From the NCBI RefSeq assembly GCF_002019855.1, contig NZ_CM007717.1, forward strand, positions 5,071,798 to 5,135,797: a stretch of 64,000 bases of DNA, given 5' to 3'. Numbering within the stretch: the stretch's first letter is position 1; each line of letters opens with the position of its first letter. The notes below the pieces were generated by a model. The model saw nothing but the letters and a program-made list of their open reading frames with translations, ran no database searches and had not been told where the DNA came from. The translations under genes were made by a program, and so were the position numbers. This document shows positions 1 to 9,717 of the stretch, piece by piece. Source of the stretch: Streptomyces antibioticus. GTDB lineage: Bacteria; Actinomycetota; Actinomycetes; Streptomycetales; Streptomycetaceae.

Positions 1-322
1 CACCCGGAGTGAGGATGTCGTGGTCGGCGAAGTGCAACTGGAACGAGGAGACACCGGGCAGGGTGCCGGCGGGGGCACGGATCTCGGCGGGGAAGTTCGG
101 CAGGGTCGACAGGTCGTTGCCGAACGACGCCGTCTCCGAGGTGAAGCGGTCACCGGTGAGCTGCATACCGTCACCCGAGTCGCCCGCGAACCTGATGATC
201 ACCCGGTCGAGACGGCGTACATCCTTCGTCCCGGCCGGTTTGCGCTGTTCTCCCACGACGGCCCCGTCGGCCCCGTCAGCCTGATCGGCCTGTTCCGCTG
301 CGCTGCTGACCTGACTGGTCAC
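1..322 (-). CDS. korA: 2-oxoacid (2-oxoglutarate):ferredoxin oxidoreductase alpha subunit, 5' part
   Basis: Only the first 107 codons are inside the window; the gene runs off the left edge. It starts at GTG 322-320 behind a strong ribosome binding site (AGGGAGGT on the minus strand, 331-338). After about 40 linker residues the frame reads [17 protein letters not shown], typical of the gamma-type domain at the start of KorA-like alpha subunits. The family oxidatively decarboxylates 2-oxoglutarate or related 2-oxoacids with CoA and passes electrons to ferredoxin in the cytoplasm. Its closeness to a nuo operon without NADH-input subunits fits ferredoxin as a shared carrier, which is inference. 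The beta subunit is expected beyond the left edge. Confidence 0.85.
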   Translation of the reverse strand, partial: MTSQVSSAAEQADQADGADGAVVGEQRKPAGTKDVRRLDRVIIRFAGDSGDGMQLTGDRFTSETASFGNDLSTLPNFPAEIRAPAGTLPGVSSFQLHFADHDILTPG

Positions 323-545
323 TGAACTGGACCTCCCTCAAGGTGGCTGTCCCGCGGGAGGGGCCTTCCCGAAGACCCTCCCTGGATCAACCCTACGTCT
401 GTCAGGGCCGCCTTCCCTTGGCCATCCGCATGACAAATCACTGCCCCGAGACGGCCCGGCACCCCGACTTGTCATGATTTACCGCCTGGAGGTGTTGCCC
501 TGGTAGACGCACCGCCAGGAACCCCGGTTCTCCCGCCGGCCCCCC

Positions 546-1217
546 TCAGGAGTTCAGATAGGTGAGCACCGCGAGGACCCGGCGGTGGTCCCCGTCGCTC
601 GGCGACAGCCCGAGCTTCAGGAAGATGTTGCTGACGTGCTTCTCGACCGCCCCGTCGCTCACCACGAGCTGCCGCGCGATCGCCGAGTTCGTCCGCCCCT
701 CCGCCATCAGCCCCAGCACCTCCCGCTCCCGCGGGGTGAGCCCGGCCAGCACGTCCTGCTTGCGGCTGCGCCCGAGCAACTGCGCGACGACCTCCGGATC
801 GAGCGCGGTGCCCCCGGACGCCACCCGCACCACGGCGTCCACGAACTCCCGCACCTCGGCCACCCGGTCCTTCAGCAGATACCCCACCCCACGACTGGAA
901 CCGGCCAGAAGTTCGGTGGCGTACCTTTCCTCCACGTACTGCGACAGCACCAGCACCCCGAGCCCCGGATGCGCCTTGCGAAGCTGTACGGCGGCCCGCA
1001 CGCCCTCGTCCGTGTGCGTCGGCGGCATCCGCACATCGGCGACGACGACGTCCGGCAGCGCGTTCTCCGCGTGCAGCTCGGCGATGGTCTTCACCAACGC
1101 CTCGGCGTCCCCGACCCCGGCGACCACCTCGTGCCCCCGGTCGGTCAGCAACCGGGTCAGCCCCTCCCGCAACAGCACCGAATCCTCGGCGATGACCACC
1201 CGCACCCTGTCCTCCAC
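546..1217 (-). CDS. NarL/FixJ (LuxR-type) response regulator
   Basis: This 223-residue protein has an N-terminal receiver domain (about 1-125) with acidic residues E11/D12, phosphoacceptor D61 in VVVADVRMPP, S92 and K116. A LuxR-type helix-turn-helix follows (about 158-220) with the LTPREREVLGLMAEGRTN signature. It should be phosphorylated by one or both sensor kinases encoded just upstream on the same strand and then bind DNA. The 437-bp gap to the nearer kinase is unusually long for a two-component operon and contains a G-rich tandem repeat, so separate transcription is possible. The targets cannot be read here; the flanking kor and nuo genes are obvious candidates by position only. Confidence 0.9.
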   Translation of the reverse strand: MEDRVRVVIAEDSVLLREGLTRLLTDRGHEVVAGVGDAEALVKTIAELHAENALPDVVVADVRMPPTHTDEGVRAAVQLRKAHPGLGVLVLSQYVEERYATELLAGSSRGVGYLLKDRVAEVREFVDAVVRVASGGTALDPEVVAQLLGRSRKQDVLAGLTPREREVLGLMAEGRTNSAIARQLVVSDGAVEKHVSNIFLKLGLSPSDGDHRRVLAVLTYLNS

Positions 1218-1337
1218 GATCCTCGGCCCCCCAGCCGTCCCTCAGCCGTCCGCCGGCCGTCCGCCGGCCGTCCACCCGTCAACGGTCCGGTCCAGCATTC
1301 CAGTATCCGGGCCGTCTGTACCGGGGAACGGGGGGAT

Positions 1338-1414
1338 GAGCTGGGGGTGAGCTGGAGTTGGGCTGGGGTCGGGCTGGGGTTGGGCTGGGGTCGGGCTGGG
1401 GTTGGGCTGGGGGA
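1338..1414 (+). repeat. 11-bp G-rich tandem repeat between kinase and response regulator genes
   Basis: Seven units of 11 bp run head to tail, and the central ones alternate GGGCTGGGGTC and GGGCTGGGGTT (1360-1370, 1371-1381, 1382-1392, 1393-1403). More degenerate units lie on each side. It sits in the 437-bp non-coding gap 1218-1654, which stays very G-rich on the plus strand through about 1640, with runs of up to nine G. I see no gene in this gap. G-quadruplex formation or replication slippage are possible. Confidence 0.85.
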
Positions 1415-1654
1415 GCGGGCCGGGAGGAGGCCGGGTGGGGGCGCGACCAGGAGGGGCGTGCGGGCATGGGGCGCTGTCCTGGGAGGGGTGCGGGGCCGGG
1501 GGGGGGGCTCCGGGAGGGGTGCGGGGCGCGTGGGCTGGTCCGGGAGGGGGTGGGCGCGGGGTCCGGTCCCGGCAAGGGCGTCGGGCGCGTGGGCCGGTCC
1601 CGAGAGAGGTGTGTGGGGGCGTGGCTTGGGGAGGTGAGGTGCGCGGCGGGGCCG

Positions 1655-3031
1655 CTATCCCCGGGACTCCCGCCAGGGCAGCTCCGCCGTGACCGTCGTG
1701 GGCCCTCCGGCCGGTGAGTCCACCACCAGGATCCCGTCCACCGCGTCCAGTCGGCCCGCGAGCCCGGCCAGCCCCGACCCGGCGGAGGCGTCCGCGCCGC
1801 CCACGCCGTCGTCCGTGACCTGCAACATCAGCCGGTCCTCCGCCCGCCACACGTCGACCGACGCCGACCGGGCCCGGCTGTGCTTGCTGACGTTCTGGAG
1901 CAGCTCGGAGACGGTGAAGTACGCGATGCCCTCGATCGCCGGCGTCGGACGGTCCACCAGGTCCACCTCCACCCGCACGGGCACCGTGCACCGCGAGGCC
2001 ACCGACGACAGCGCCGCGTCCAGCCCCCGGTCGGTCAGCACCGCCGGATGGATGCCGCGTGCCAGGTCCCGCAGCTCCTGGAGGGCCGTCTTCACCTCGC
2101 CGTGCGCCGAGTCGACCATCTCCGCCGCCGCCCGCGGGTCCTCCCGCAGCTTCTCCTTCGCCAGCCCCAGATCCATCGCCAGGGCCACCAGCCGGGCCTG
2201 CGCGCCGTCGTGCAGATCCCGCTCGATGCGCCGCAGATCGGCGGCGGCCGTGTCGACGACCACCCCCCGGTCGGACTCCAGCTCCACCACCCGCGACGCC
2301 AGCCGCGACGGCCCCAGCAGGCCGTGCACCAGCAGCCGGTCCACCGTCGTCAGCGCCCGCACGATCCACGGCGTCGCCATCGTCACCAGCAGGCCGACCA
2401 GCGCCGTCACGGTGATCTCGAACGGGTTGTCCAGATACACCTGGTGCTGCGCGTCGCCGTAGAGCTGCAACCCGCCCTGCCCGCCGTACAGCGGGAACAC
2501 CCAGAACCACAGCGGATACGTCAGCATCGTCCAGCCGAGCAGCCACACCGTCAGGGTGACGGAGAACGAGAACACCGCCCAGGGAAACTGCACCAGCGCG
2601 AACAGCGCGTGCCGCCACGACGTCCCGCTCCGCAGCACGGCGCCCATCCAGGCCATGGCCCCGCCCCGGCCACCCCGGCTCCGGTTCCGCACCCGCAGCG
2701 GCTCGGGGTCGGAGATCTCCAGCCCCAGCAGGGCCCGCGCCCGCGCCCGCTCCAGCGCGCCGAACCCACGGCACATCGCGAGACCCGCCGCCAGCACCGG
2801 GATCCCGAGGAAGGTCAGCGTGAGACCGACCCCCGTCGACAGCATGGTGACCGTGAGGACGAACAGCACGACACTCACCGGGAACCCCACCAGCACATAC
2901 AGCAGCTCACGCCAGTGCCGCCCGGAGAACGGCTCCCGCAGCGCCGTCGGCACCCGGTGCGGCCGCTCCCCGACGCCTTCCGCCGCCGGGCGCCCGTACC
3001 CCGGTCCGTAATTCCCGTACTGCGTGGCCAT
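1655..3031 (-). CDS. Membrane sensor histidine kinase (HisKA_3 type), copy 1
   Basis: The 458-residue kinase has a short N-terminal tail and four hydrophobic segments in two pairs (about 43-88 and 143-225), resembling the paired-helix sensor domain common in Streptomyces kinases. A HisKA_3 dimerisation domain follows with RRIERDLHDGAQARL, phosphoacceptor H274. The C-terminal HATPase domain shows VSELLQNVSKHSRA and a DDGVGG G-box. It autophosphorylates and should pass phosphate to the NarL-type regulator downstream. The catalytic half is nearly identical to that of the upstream paralogue, including nucleotide blocks differing by about one base in 85, which suggests tandem duplication with later homogenisation. 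Confidence 0.92.
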   Translation of the reverse strand: MATQYGNYGPGYGRPAAEGVGERPHRVPTALREPFSGRHWRELLYVLVGFPVSVVLFVLTVTMLSTGVGLTLTFLGIPVLAAGLAMCRGFGALERARARALLGLEISDPEPLRVRNRSRGGRGGAMAWMGAVLRSGTSWRHALFALVQFPWAVFSFSVTLTVWLLGWTMLTYPLWFWVFPLYGGQGGLQLYGDAQHQVYLDNPFEITVTALVGLLVTMATPWIVRALTTVDRLLVHGLLGPSRLASRVVELESDRGVVVDTAAADLRRIERDLHDGAQARLVALAMDLGLAKEKLREDPRAAAEMVDSAHGEVKTALQELRDLARGIHPAVLTDRGLDAALSSVASRCTVPVRVEVDLVDRPTPAIEGIAYFTVSELLQNVSKHSRARSASVDVWRAEDRLMLQVTDDGVGGADASAGSGLAGLAGRLDAVDGILVVDSPAGGPTTVTAELPWRESRG

Positions 3032-3181
3032 CCGCGTCGTCCGTTCTACTCGTCTCGTCCGTCCCGTCCGCTCATCGCGCGGCTGGTGGCTCGTACCTCA
3101 CACCCTCCTCGCCCCCGAGCCCGCGCACCATGAAGGCCGTCGGCCTCTGGAACGGGGGGTTTTCCCTACCCCTGGCGCCCG

Positions 3182-4432
3182 TCAGCCGCGCTCGCGCCAG
3201 GGCAGCTCCGCCGTCACCGTCGTGGGACCCCCCACCGGCGAGTCCACGACGAACAGCCCGTCCACCGCGCCCAGCCGGTCCGCCAGCCCCCGCATCCCGG
3301 AGCCGCCGTCGAGACGCGCGCCGCCCTGGCCGTCGTCCCAGACCTGGATCAGCAGCCGGTCGTCGGTCCGCCACACGTCGACCGACGCCGACCGGGCCCG
3401 GCTGTGCTTGCTGACGTTCTGGAGCAGCTCGGAGACGGTGAAGTACGCGATCCCCTCGATCGCCGCCGCCGGCCTCGACTCCAGATCGGCGGTCACCTTC
3501 ACCGGCACCGTGCACCGCGAGGCCACCGACGACAGCGCCGCGTCCAGCCCCCGGTCGGTCAGCACCGCCGGATGGATCCCGCGCGCCAGATCCCGCAGCT
3601 CCTGGAGGGCCAGTTTCACCTCGCCGTGCGCCTCCTCCACCATCGCCGAGGCCGCGTCCGGGTCCTCCAGCAGCTTCTCCTTCGCCAGACCCAGCCCCAT
3701 CGCGAGATTCACGAGCCGGGCCTGCGCCCCGTCGTGCAGATCCCGCTCGATCCGCCGCAGATCGGCCGCCGCCGTGTCGACGACCACCCCCCGGTCGGAC
3801 TCCAGCTCCGCGATCCGCCGCTCCAGCTCGTCCGACGGCGACAGCAGCGCCCGCACCATCGCCCGGTCCGCGTTGGCCAGACCCCGCGCCAGATACGGCA
3901 GCACCGGCCACAGCACGAACATCGAGGTCAGCGCCACCGTGAAGGTGAGGATCCCCCAGGGCAGCCGGATCACGTCGTACAGCACGGTCCGCCACGCCAC
4001 CGGATCCTTCAACGCCAGCCACATCCACGACAACGGCCCACCGGCCCGCTGCACGGGCAGCGGACTCGGCTCGTCGATCCGCAGCCCGAGCAGCAGCCGC
4101 GCCCGCCCCCGCTCGAACCGCCCGATCAACCGCGCCCCCGCCAGACCGAGCGCCAGCAACGGCAACCCGATCACGGTGACACTCATCGCGGCCCCGGTCA
4201 CGATCACCGACATCACATACGTGAACCCGAACAGCGACACCGGCAGATTCGCCAGCAGATGCGCGATCTCCTGCCAGGTCCACGGGTCGTAGGCGAAATG
4301 CACCGGCGGCGGCCGGTCGTCGTCGTACCCGCCGGCCCCGGCACGGCGAGGGGAGACGGACTCCCCGACGGCGGTCCGACGCGGGTCATGGGCGCCGCCC
4401 CGGGCGGAGGCGGTGGACTGGGATGCGGTCAT
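3182..4432 (-). CDS. Membrane sensor histidine kinase (HisKA_3 type), copy 2
   Basis: This 416-residue paralogue of the neighbouring kinase has hydrophobic pairs at about 60-105 and 150-180, phosphoacceptor H233 in LRRIERDLHDGAQARL, and an HATPase domain with VSELLQNVSKHSRA and DDGQGG. The N-terminal 50 residues are polar and charged and differ from copy 1, so the two proteins probably sense differently while sharing a signalling core. It is transcribed divergently from nuoA across about 270 bp. Two kinases for one regulator may form heterodimers, but nothing in the sequence proves this. Confidence 0.92.
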   Translation of the reverse strand: MTASQSTASARGGAHDPRRTAVGESVSPRRAGAGGYDDDRPPPVHFAYDPWTWQEIAHLLANLPVSLFGFTYVMSVIVTGAAMSVTVIGLPLLALGLAGARLIGRFERGRARLLLGLRIDEPSPLPVQRAGGPLSWMWLALKDPVAWRTVLYDVIRLPWGILTFTVALTSMFVLWPVLPYLARGLANADRAMVRALLSPSDELERRIAELESDRGVVVDTAAADLRRIERDLHDGAQARLVNLAMGLGLAKEKLLEDPDAASAMVEEAHGEVKLALQELRDLARGIHPAVLTDRGLDAALSSVASRCTVPVKVTADLESRPAAAIEGIAYFTVSELLQNVSKHSRARSASVDVWRTDDRLLIQVWDDGQGGARLDGGSGMRGLADRLGAVDGLFVVDSPVGGPTTVTAELPWRERG

Positions 4433-4533
4433 ACGGGCCAGCCTGCCGCGCCGCGGACCCTGACGCCATGAGGTTCCCCGCCTCCACCACCCTGGGGAAA
4501 ACCCCCGGTCCCGGATCGAGGCGTGACGGGCTG

Positions 4534-4562
4534 CTTACCGTCCCTTTATCAGGGCCTAGACT
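4534..4562 (+). promoter_or_regulatory. Candidate promoter of the nuo operon
   Basis: CTTACC (4534-4539) and TAGACT (4557-4562) are separated by 17 bp in the region between the divergent kinase and nuoA. The -10 element fits the Streptomyces vegetative TAnnnT pattern; the -35 is a weak match. Confidence 0.4.
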
Positions 4563-4704
4563 CCCTGCGTACAGATCGTCGACGGCACGGATGGTGTCGA
4601 CGGCGCCTGTCGATGCCGAGGACGACGAAGTGGCCGGTGAGGCCAGAGCGGTCACGGTCACGGCCACGCAGGCCGGGACCTGGGCCAGGGAGCGAGGGAC
4701 GGAC

Positions 4705-5100
4705 GTGCGGGAACCGACCGTCGAGGTCGCGGCGGACTACTTCCAGTCGTATTCGGTCGTCGGACTGCTCGCCGTCGTCGGCGTGCTCTTCGTCGCCGTC
4801 GCCTTCGGCGCGGGACGCCTCCTGCGCCCGGTGGTCCCCACCCCCGAGAAGCTCCTCACCTACGAGTGCGGCGTCGACCCCGTCGGCGAGGGCTGGGCCC
4901 ACACCCAGGTCCGCTACTACGTCTACGCCTTCCTCTACGTCATCTTCGCCGTCGACTCGATCTTCCTGTTCCCCTGGGCGACGGTCTTCGCCGCCCCCGG
5001 CTACGGCGCCACCACCCTCGTCGAGATGTTCATCTTCCTCGGCTTCCTCGCCGTCGGCCTGCTGTACGCGTACAAGAAAGGGGTCCTGGCATGGACGTGA
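4705..5100 (+). CDS. nuoA: NADH-quinone oxidoreductase subunit A (second nuo copy)
   Basis: NuoA is a small membrane-arm subunit of complex I, next to the quinone site. I chose GTG 4705, which gives 131 residues, the normal family length, with GAGGGAC just upstream. The frame is open further upstream (ATG at 4591 is possible) but that part does not look like NuoA. Family hallmarks are visible: [33 protein letters not shown] and a final helix ending LLYAYKKG, with three membrane helices in all. Its stop overlaps the start of nuoB by 10 bp, so translation is coupled. Confidence 0.93.
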   Translation: MREPTVEVAADYFQSYSVVGLLAVVGVLFVAVAFGAGRLLRPVVPTPEKLLTYECGVDPVGEGWAHTQVRYYVYAFLYVIFAVDSIFLFPWATVFAAPGYGATTLVEMFIFLGFLAVGLLYAYKKGVLAWT

Positions 5101-5696
5101 CCCCACCCGCCTCCGAGCCGGTCCTGCTGCCCGAGCCCCAACGCCTCGGCGCCCTCTCCCGCCTCGCGCCCGAGCCCATGAAAGTGGTCCTCAACTGGGG
5201 CCGCCGCTACTCGCTCTGGGTCTTCAACTTCGGCCTCGCCTGCTGCGCGATCGAGTTCATCGCCGCGTCGATGGCCCGCCACGACTTCATCCGCCTCGGT
5301 GTCATCCCCTTCGCGCCCGGCCCCCGCCAGGCCGACCTGATGGTCGTCTCCGGCACGGTCACCGACAAGATGGCCCCGGCCGTGAAGCGCCTCTACGAGC
5401 AGATGCCCGAACCGAAGTACGTCATCTCCTTCGGGGCGTGCAGCAACTGCGGAGGCCCCTACTGGGACTCCTACTCGGTGACCAAGGGCGTCGACCAGAT
5501 CATCCCCGTCGACGTCTACGTCCCCGGCTGCCCGCCCCGCCCCGAGGCCCTCCTCCAGGGCATCATCAAGCTCCAGGAGAAGATCGCCCGCGAGTCCCTC
5601 GGAGAGCGCTACGGCACCTCCCGCCCCTCGACCGCGGCCCTCCAGAGCGACCTGGTGAAACCCCCGGCCGAACCCTCCGCGCAGGAGGACCGATGA
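5091..5696 (+). CDS. nuoB: NADH-quinone oxidoreductase subunit B
   Basis: NuoB carries iron-sulfur cluster N2, the last carrier before quinone. The 201-residue protein has the expected ligands C51-C52, C117 (FGACSNCGG) and C147 ([10 protein letters not shown]); C120 is an extra cysteine in the second motif. The start ATG 5091 lies inside the end of nuoA and the stop overlaps nuoC (ATGA). NuoB normally contacts NuoD and NuoI. NuoD is not encoded in this operon, so D must come from another locus or the complex must be atypical. Confidence 0.95.
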   Translation: MDVTPPASEPVLLPEPQRLGALSRLAPEPMKVVLNWGRRYSLWVFNFGLACCAIEFIAASMARHDFIRLGVIPFAPGPRQADLMVVSGTVTDKMAPAVKRLYEQMPEPKYVISFGACSNCGGPYWDSYSVTKGVDQIIPVDVYVPGCPPRPEALLQGIIKLQEKIARESLGERYGTSRPSTAALQSDLVKPPAEPSAQEDR

Positions 5697-7093
5697 CCAC
5701 CATCGGCTGGCTCCCCGCCCCCGCCGACGAACTCTTCGGCCCGGACGCCACCGCCGAGGAGTCCTACGACGTCCTCACCGTCGACGTCCCCCCGGCATCC
5801 TGGCTCACCTCCCTCCGCGTCGCCCGCGACGACCTCTCCTGCACCTACTTCGACTGGCTGAGCGCCGTCGACGAACCCGGCACCGGCTTCCGCATCGCCG
5901 TCCACCTCGTCGCCCTCACCCCGGTCCGCCGCCTCCTGGTGCGCACGACCGTCCCGCACGCGTCACCCACCCTCCCCTCCGCCGTCGACCTCTACGCCGG
6001 CGCCGCCTGGCACGAACGCGAGACGCACGAGATGTTCGGCGTCCGCTTCGACGGCCACCCCGGCCTGGACCACCTCCTCCTCCCCGAGAACTTCGAGGGC
6101 CACCCCCTCCGCAAGGACTTCGTCCTCGCGGCCCGCGTCGCCAAGGCGTGGCCCGGCGCCAAGGAACCGGGGGAGTCGGAACACGGCGGCCCCAAACGCC
6201 GCCAGATGCTGCCCCCCGGAGTCCCCGACCCCAACGAGTGGGGCCCCCTCAAGGGCCAACTCCCCCCAGCCCCCTCCCGCCCCACCCGGGCAGCAGGCGA
6301 ACGCCCACCCCGCCGCACCCGCACGACAGACGAGGGCTCAGCGAGCCAGCCCCCGGCGCCAGGTGCGGGGACCGGTGCTGCCGGCACCGGCGCGGGCAGG
6401 GAGACGGAAGCGGCGTCCCCCCCTGCACCCCCGCAGGCCCCCACCGGCCCCCGCCGGGCGCGCACGGCAAGCGGCGGCTCGGCCTCCCAGCGGGCGACGA
6501 CACCGGAGAACGCCCCAGACACCCCGGCCGCCGCCCCACAGACTCCCGCCGGCCCCCGCCGAGCCCGCACGGCGAGCGGCGGTTCGGCCTCCCAGCGAGC
6601 GACGCCCGAGGCGACCCCGGAGACCCCCGAGGCGAGCCGCCCCCCGGCCGGCCCGCGCCGATCCCGCACCGCCTCCGAGGGCTCCGCCTCCCAGCGCACC
6701 CAACCGCCCACCCCGGACCGCCCCGCCACGGCCCCCCGCAGCGCGGACGCCCCCTGGCACCACGCCCGCCCAGCCTTCGCCGACCGTGACGAGGGGCCCA
6801 AGCGGCCAGCACCGGGGAAGCCCGAGCCGGCCGAAGAGCCGAAGCAGCCCGCGCCCGGGGAGCCCGAGCTGGCGGAGGAGCCGCAGCGGCCCGCGCCCGG
6901 AGGGTCCGAGCCGCTCGAGGAGCCGCAGGCGGGCCCGGCCCAGGAGCCGGAGTCGCCTCAGGAGCCGGAGGCTGCCCAAGAGCCTGGGCCCGGGTCCGCG
7001 CCCGACCAGGCGTCGGACTCTGAGCAGCCCCAGCCCGACTCCCCCTCGACCGAACCCCCCACGCCCGAAACCCCTCCAGGAGGCTCGCGATGA
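5693..7093 (+). CDS. nuoC: NADH-quinone oxidoreductase subunit C with long repetitive tail
   Basis: The start ATG 5693 overlaps the nuoB stop. Residues 1 to about 190 are a normal 30-kDa subunit domain ([33 protein letters not shown]). The remaining 275 or so residues are low complexity and rich in Pro, Ala, Arg, Glu and Ser, with no sign of a NuoD fusion. The tail holds four spaced copies of an RRxRTxxxGSASQ motif, followed by PAPGxPExxEEP repeats. The base-level repeats show recent internal duplication. The total of 466 residues is more than twice the usual NuoC length. The tail looks disordered and basic-then-acidic; a tethering or partner-binding role is only a guess. The stop overlaps nuoH. 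Confidence 0.93.
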   Translation: MTTIGWLPAPADELFGPDATAEESYDVLTVDVPPASWLTSLRVARDDLSCTYFDWLSAVDEPGTGFRIAVHLVALTPVRRLLVRTTVPHASPTLPSAVDLYAGAAWHERETHEMFGVRFDGHPGLDHLLLPENFEGHPLRKDFVLAARVAKAWPGAKEPGESEHGGPKRRQMLPPGVPDPNEWGPLKGQLPPAPSRPTRAAGERPPRRTRTTDEGSASQPPAPGAGTGAAGTGAGRETEAASPPAPPQAPTGPRRARTASGGSASQRATTPENAPDTPAAAPQTPAGPRRARTASGGSASQRATPEATPETPEASRPPAGPRRSRTASEGSASQRTQPPTPDRPATAPRSADAPWHHARPAFADRDEGPKRPAPGKPEPAEEPKQPAPGEPELAEEPQRPAPGGSEPLEEPQAGPAQEPESPQEPEAAQEPGPGSAPDQASDSEQPQPDSPSTEPPTPETPPGGSR

Positions 7094-8058
7094 ATGACGC
7101 GCTCGACGTCGCGCTGCGTCTCCTGATCGTCTTCGTCGTCTTCCTCACCTTCCCCCTGATCGTCGGTCAGACCGAGCACAAGGTGATGGCCCATATGCAG
7201 GGCCGCCTCGGTCCGATGTACGCCGGTGGCTTCCACGGCTGGGCCCAGCTCATCGCGGACGGCGTGAAGTTCGCGCAGAAGGAGGACGTCGTCCCCGCCG
7301 GCGCGGACCGCCGTATCTTCCAACTCGCCCCCGCCGTCGCCCTCCTGCCGTACCTCCTCGTCCTCCTCGCGATCCCCGTCGGCCCCGGCGAGGGCGCCGT
7401 CGGTCAGGTCCTGGACGCGGGTGTCTTCTTCGTGCTCGCCGTGATGGGCGTCGGTGTCCTCGGCTCCCTCATGGCCGGCTGGGCCAGCGCCAACAAGTTC
7501 TCCCTCCTCGGCGGACTGCGCACCGCCGCCCAACTCCTCGCCTACGAACTGCCGATGCTGCTCACCGCCGCCTCCGTGGCGATGGCCGCCGGCACGGTCT
7601 CCCTGCCCGGCATCGTGGACGCCTTCGAGTGGTGGTGGCTGCCCTGGCAGATCGTCGGCGCGATCGTCTTCTTCGTCGCCGGCCTCGCCGAGCTCCAACG
7701 CCCCCCGTTCGACATGCCCGTCGCTGACTCGGAGATCATCTTCGGCGCGTACACCGAGTACACCGGCCTGCGCTTCGCTCTCTTTCTCCTCGCCGAATAC
7801 GCCGGAATCGTCGTCCTGTGCGGTCTGACCACCGTCCTCTTCCTGGGCGGCTGGCACGGCCCCTGGGGTGCGGACGGCCTGGGCTGGGTCTGGACCCTGC
7901 TCAAGGCCGCCGTGCTCGCCTTCATCGTGATCTGGCTGCGCGTGACCTATCCCCGCCTGCGCGAGGACCAGCTCCAGAAGCTCTCCTGGACGCTCCTCGT
8001 CCCCCTCTCTCTCGCTCAGATCGCCCTCACCGGCGTCGTCAAGGTGGTGATCCGGTAG
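7090..8058 (+). CDS. nuoH: NADH-quinone oxidoreductase subunit H
   Basis: NuoH is the eight-helix membrane subunit that forms the quinone tunnel with B and D. The 322-residue protein shows [14 protein letters not shown] near the N-terminus, [27 protein letters not shown] (the conserved charged loop) and [15 protein letters not shown]. It starts at ATG 7090 inside the nuoC stop and ends 2 bp before nuoI. The quinone-loop acidic residues are intact, so it looks functional. Confidence 0.97.
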   Translation: MNDALDVALRLLIVFVVFLTFPLIVGQTEHKVMAHMQGRLGPMYAGGFHGWAQLIADGVKFAQKEDVVPAGADRRIFQLAPAVALLPYLLVLLAIPVGPGEGAVGQVLDAGVFFVLAVMGVGVLGSLMAGWASANKFSLLGGLRTAAQLLAYELPMLLTAASVAMAAGTVSLPGIVDAFEWWWLPWQIVGAIVFFVAGLAELQRPPFDMPVADSEIIFGAYTEYTGLRFALFLLAEYAGIVVLCGLTTVLFLGGWHGPWGADGLGWVWTLLKAAVLAFIVIWLRVTYPRLREDQLQKLSWTLLVPLSLAQIALTGVVKVVIR

Positions 8059-8060
8059 CC

Positions 8061-8669
8061 ATGGCCCCCTTCCCCGGCAGCGGCCTCGCCAAGGGCCTGG
8101 CCGTCACCCTGCGCACGATGACGAGGAAGACCGTCACCGAGCAGTACCCGGACGTCCAGCCCGAACTCCCGCCCCGCACCCGCGGCGTGATCGGCCTGTT
8201 CGAGGAGAACTGCACGGTCTGCATGCTCTGCGCCCGCGAGTGCCCCGACTGGTGCATCTACATCGACTCCCACAAGGAGACGGTCCCGCCCGCCGCCCCG
8301 GGCGGGCGCGAGCGCAGCCGCAACGTCCTCGACCGCTTCGCCATCGACTTCTCCCTGTGCATGTACTGCGGTATCTGCATCGAGGTCTGTCCTTTCGACG
8401 CGCTGTTCTGGTCCCCGGAGTTCGAGTACGCCGAGACCGACATCCGGGATCTCACCCATGAGCGGGACAAGCTCCGCGAGTGGATGTGGACCGTGCCGGC
8501 CCCGCCCGCCCTCGACCCCGCCGCCGAGGAACCGAAGGAGATCGCGGCCGCCCGCAAGACCGCGGACAAGCTGGCCGCCGCCCAGGCCGCAGCCGAGGCG
8601 GAAGCCGACGCCGAGGCCGAGGCTCAAGCCGGATCCGAGCCCACCACCCCCGAGGGAGGAGAGTCATGA
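8061..8669 (+). CDS. nuoI: NADH-quinone oxidoreductase subunit I, 2x[4Fe-4S] ferredoxin type
   Basis: NuoI carries clusters N6a and N6b between the peripheral arm and NuoB. Two complete CxxCxxCxxxC motifs are present: C51-C54-C57-C61 and C100-C103-C106-C110, with C61 and C110 each followed by proline. The protein has 202 residues; about 55 C-terminal residues form an Ala/Glu-rich tail ([13 protein letters not shown]) not needed for cluster binding. In complexes lacking E-F-G, as in cyanobacterial and archaeal types, NuoI is a natural point for electron entry from ferredoxin. Applying that here is inference. Confidence 0.96.
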   Translation: MAPFPGSGLAKGLAVTLRTMTRKTVTEQYPDVQPELPPRTRGVIGLFEENCTVCMLCARECPDWCIYIDSHKETVPPAAPGGRERSRNVLDRFAIDFSLCMYCGICIEVCPFDALFWSPEFEYAETDIRDLTHERDKLREWMWTVPAPPALDPAAEEPKEIAAARKTADKLAAAQAAAEAEADAEAEAQAGSEPTTPEGGES

Positions 8670-9310
8670 CCCTCGCCTCCGCAGCCGCGCCGCAGGGCTT
8701 CCTCTCCCCGACCGGAGTGGAGATCGCCTTCCTCCTCGTCGGCCTGGTCACCCTGGCCGCCGCCCTTGTCACCGTCACCACCCGGCAACTGGTGCACGCC
8801 GCCTTGTGGCTGGTGGTCGCCCTCGGCGGGCTCGCCGTCGAATACCTTCTGCTCACCGCCGAGTTCATCGCCTGGGTGCAGGTCCTCATCTATGTGGGTT
8901 CCGTAGTCGTCCTCCTTCTCTTCGGTCTGATGCTCACCCGGGCCCCCATCGGCCGCTCCCCGGACGCGGACTCCGGGAACCGCTGGGCCGCCCTCACGGT
9001 TGCCGTCGCCTCGGCCGCCGCCCTGGTCTGGGTGGTCGTCGACGCCTTCCGCACCACCTGGATCGACCTGGACGGGCCGGCCGCCGGCTCCACCGAGGTC
9101 ACCGGAGCGAGCCTGTTCCAGAACTGGGTCCTCCCCTTCGAGGCCCTCTCCGTCCTTCTCCTCGCCGCACTGGTCGGGGCCATCGTCCTGTCCCGCAAGG
9201 CGAAGGCGGAGTGGAACTCTCCCCCTGTGAACTCCCGAGACGTCACGGAGAGTTCCCGAACGGTCACGGAAAGTTCGAAGAATTCACGTGACGAGGAGGG
9301 CACCCGCTGA
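8666..9310 (+). CDS. nuoJ: NADH-quinone oxidoreductase subunit J
   Basis: This 214-residue membrane subunit has five predicted helices, with the family segment [26 protein letters not shown] in the middle. Its start ATG 8666 overlaps the nuoI stop and follows GAGGGAGGAG. The C-terminal tail ([23 protein letters not shown]) comes from a short imperfect DNA duplication of about 17 bp at 9236-9280. The stop overlaps the first base of nuoK. Confidence 0.95.
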   Translation: MTLASAAAPQGFLSPTGVEIAFLLVGLVTLAAALVTVTTRQLVHAALWLVVALGGLAVEYLLLTAEFIAWVQVLIYVGSVVVLLLFGLMLTRAPIGRSPDADSGNRWAALTVAVASAAALVWVVVDAFRTTWIDLDGPAAGSTEVTGASLFQNWVLPFEALSVLLLAALVGAIVLSRKAKAEWNSPPVNSRDVTESSRTVTESSKNSRDEEGTR

Positions 9311-9717
9311 TGCACCTCGCCTACCCCGCCGTCCTGGCCGTCCTTCTCTTCTGCGTCGGCGTGTACGGCGTCCTCGCCCGCCGCAACGCGATCCTCGTCC
9401 TGATGTCGGTCGAGCTGATGCTCAACGCCGTCAACCTCAACCTCGTCGCCTTCGACGTCTGGCTCAGCCGGGCCGCCGAAGAGACCCTGCACTCCGGCCA
9501 GGCCCTCACCCTCTTCACCATCGCCATCGCCGCCGCCGAGATCGGCATCGGCCTGGCGATCGTCCTCGCCGTGTACCGCAACCGCGGCACCTCGGACATC
9601 GACCGGCTCCGCGACACCGCCGAGGGCCACGAAAGCCCCACGGCCGACGACACCGACGCCGCCACCACAGGCACCCCCACCACCGGCGGGACCGAGAAGG
9701 CTGAGGCCACCGCGTGA
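9310..9717 (+). CDS. nuoK: NADH-quinone oxidoreductase subunit K
   Basis: NuoK is an MrpC-like three-helix subunit of the proton path. Membrane glutamates E35 ([11 protein letters not shown]) and E77 ([10 protein letters not shown]) match the two essential glutamates of the family. Residues beyond about 92 are a hydrophilic Thr/Asp-rich tail, making the protein 135 residues against the usual 100 or so. ATG 9310 shares a base with the nuoJ stop, and the stop overlaps the GTG start of nuoL. Confidence 0.95.
   Translation: MHLAYPAVLAVLLFCVGVYGVLARRNAILVLMSVELMLNAVNLNLVAFDVWLSRAAEETLHSGQALTLFTIAIAAAEIGIGLAIVLAVYRNRGTSDIDRLRDTAEGHESPTADDTDAATTGTPTTGGTEKAEATA

Noticed and set aside
430-475. Inverted repeat ATGACAA...TTGTCAT between the regulator and korA as an operator
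   Set aside because: Only seven bases per arm with a 32-bp separation; too weak to call without further sites.
1338-1414. CRISPR-like array
   Set aside because: The units are 11 bp head to tail with no unique spacers, so it is a simple tandem repeat.
4591-4704. Longer NuoA with an N-terminal extension from ATG 4591 or further upstream
   Set aside because: The added part has no family sequence and a poor ribosome binding site, while GTG 4705 gives the normal length.
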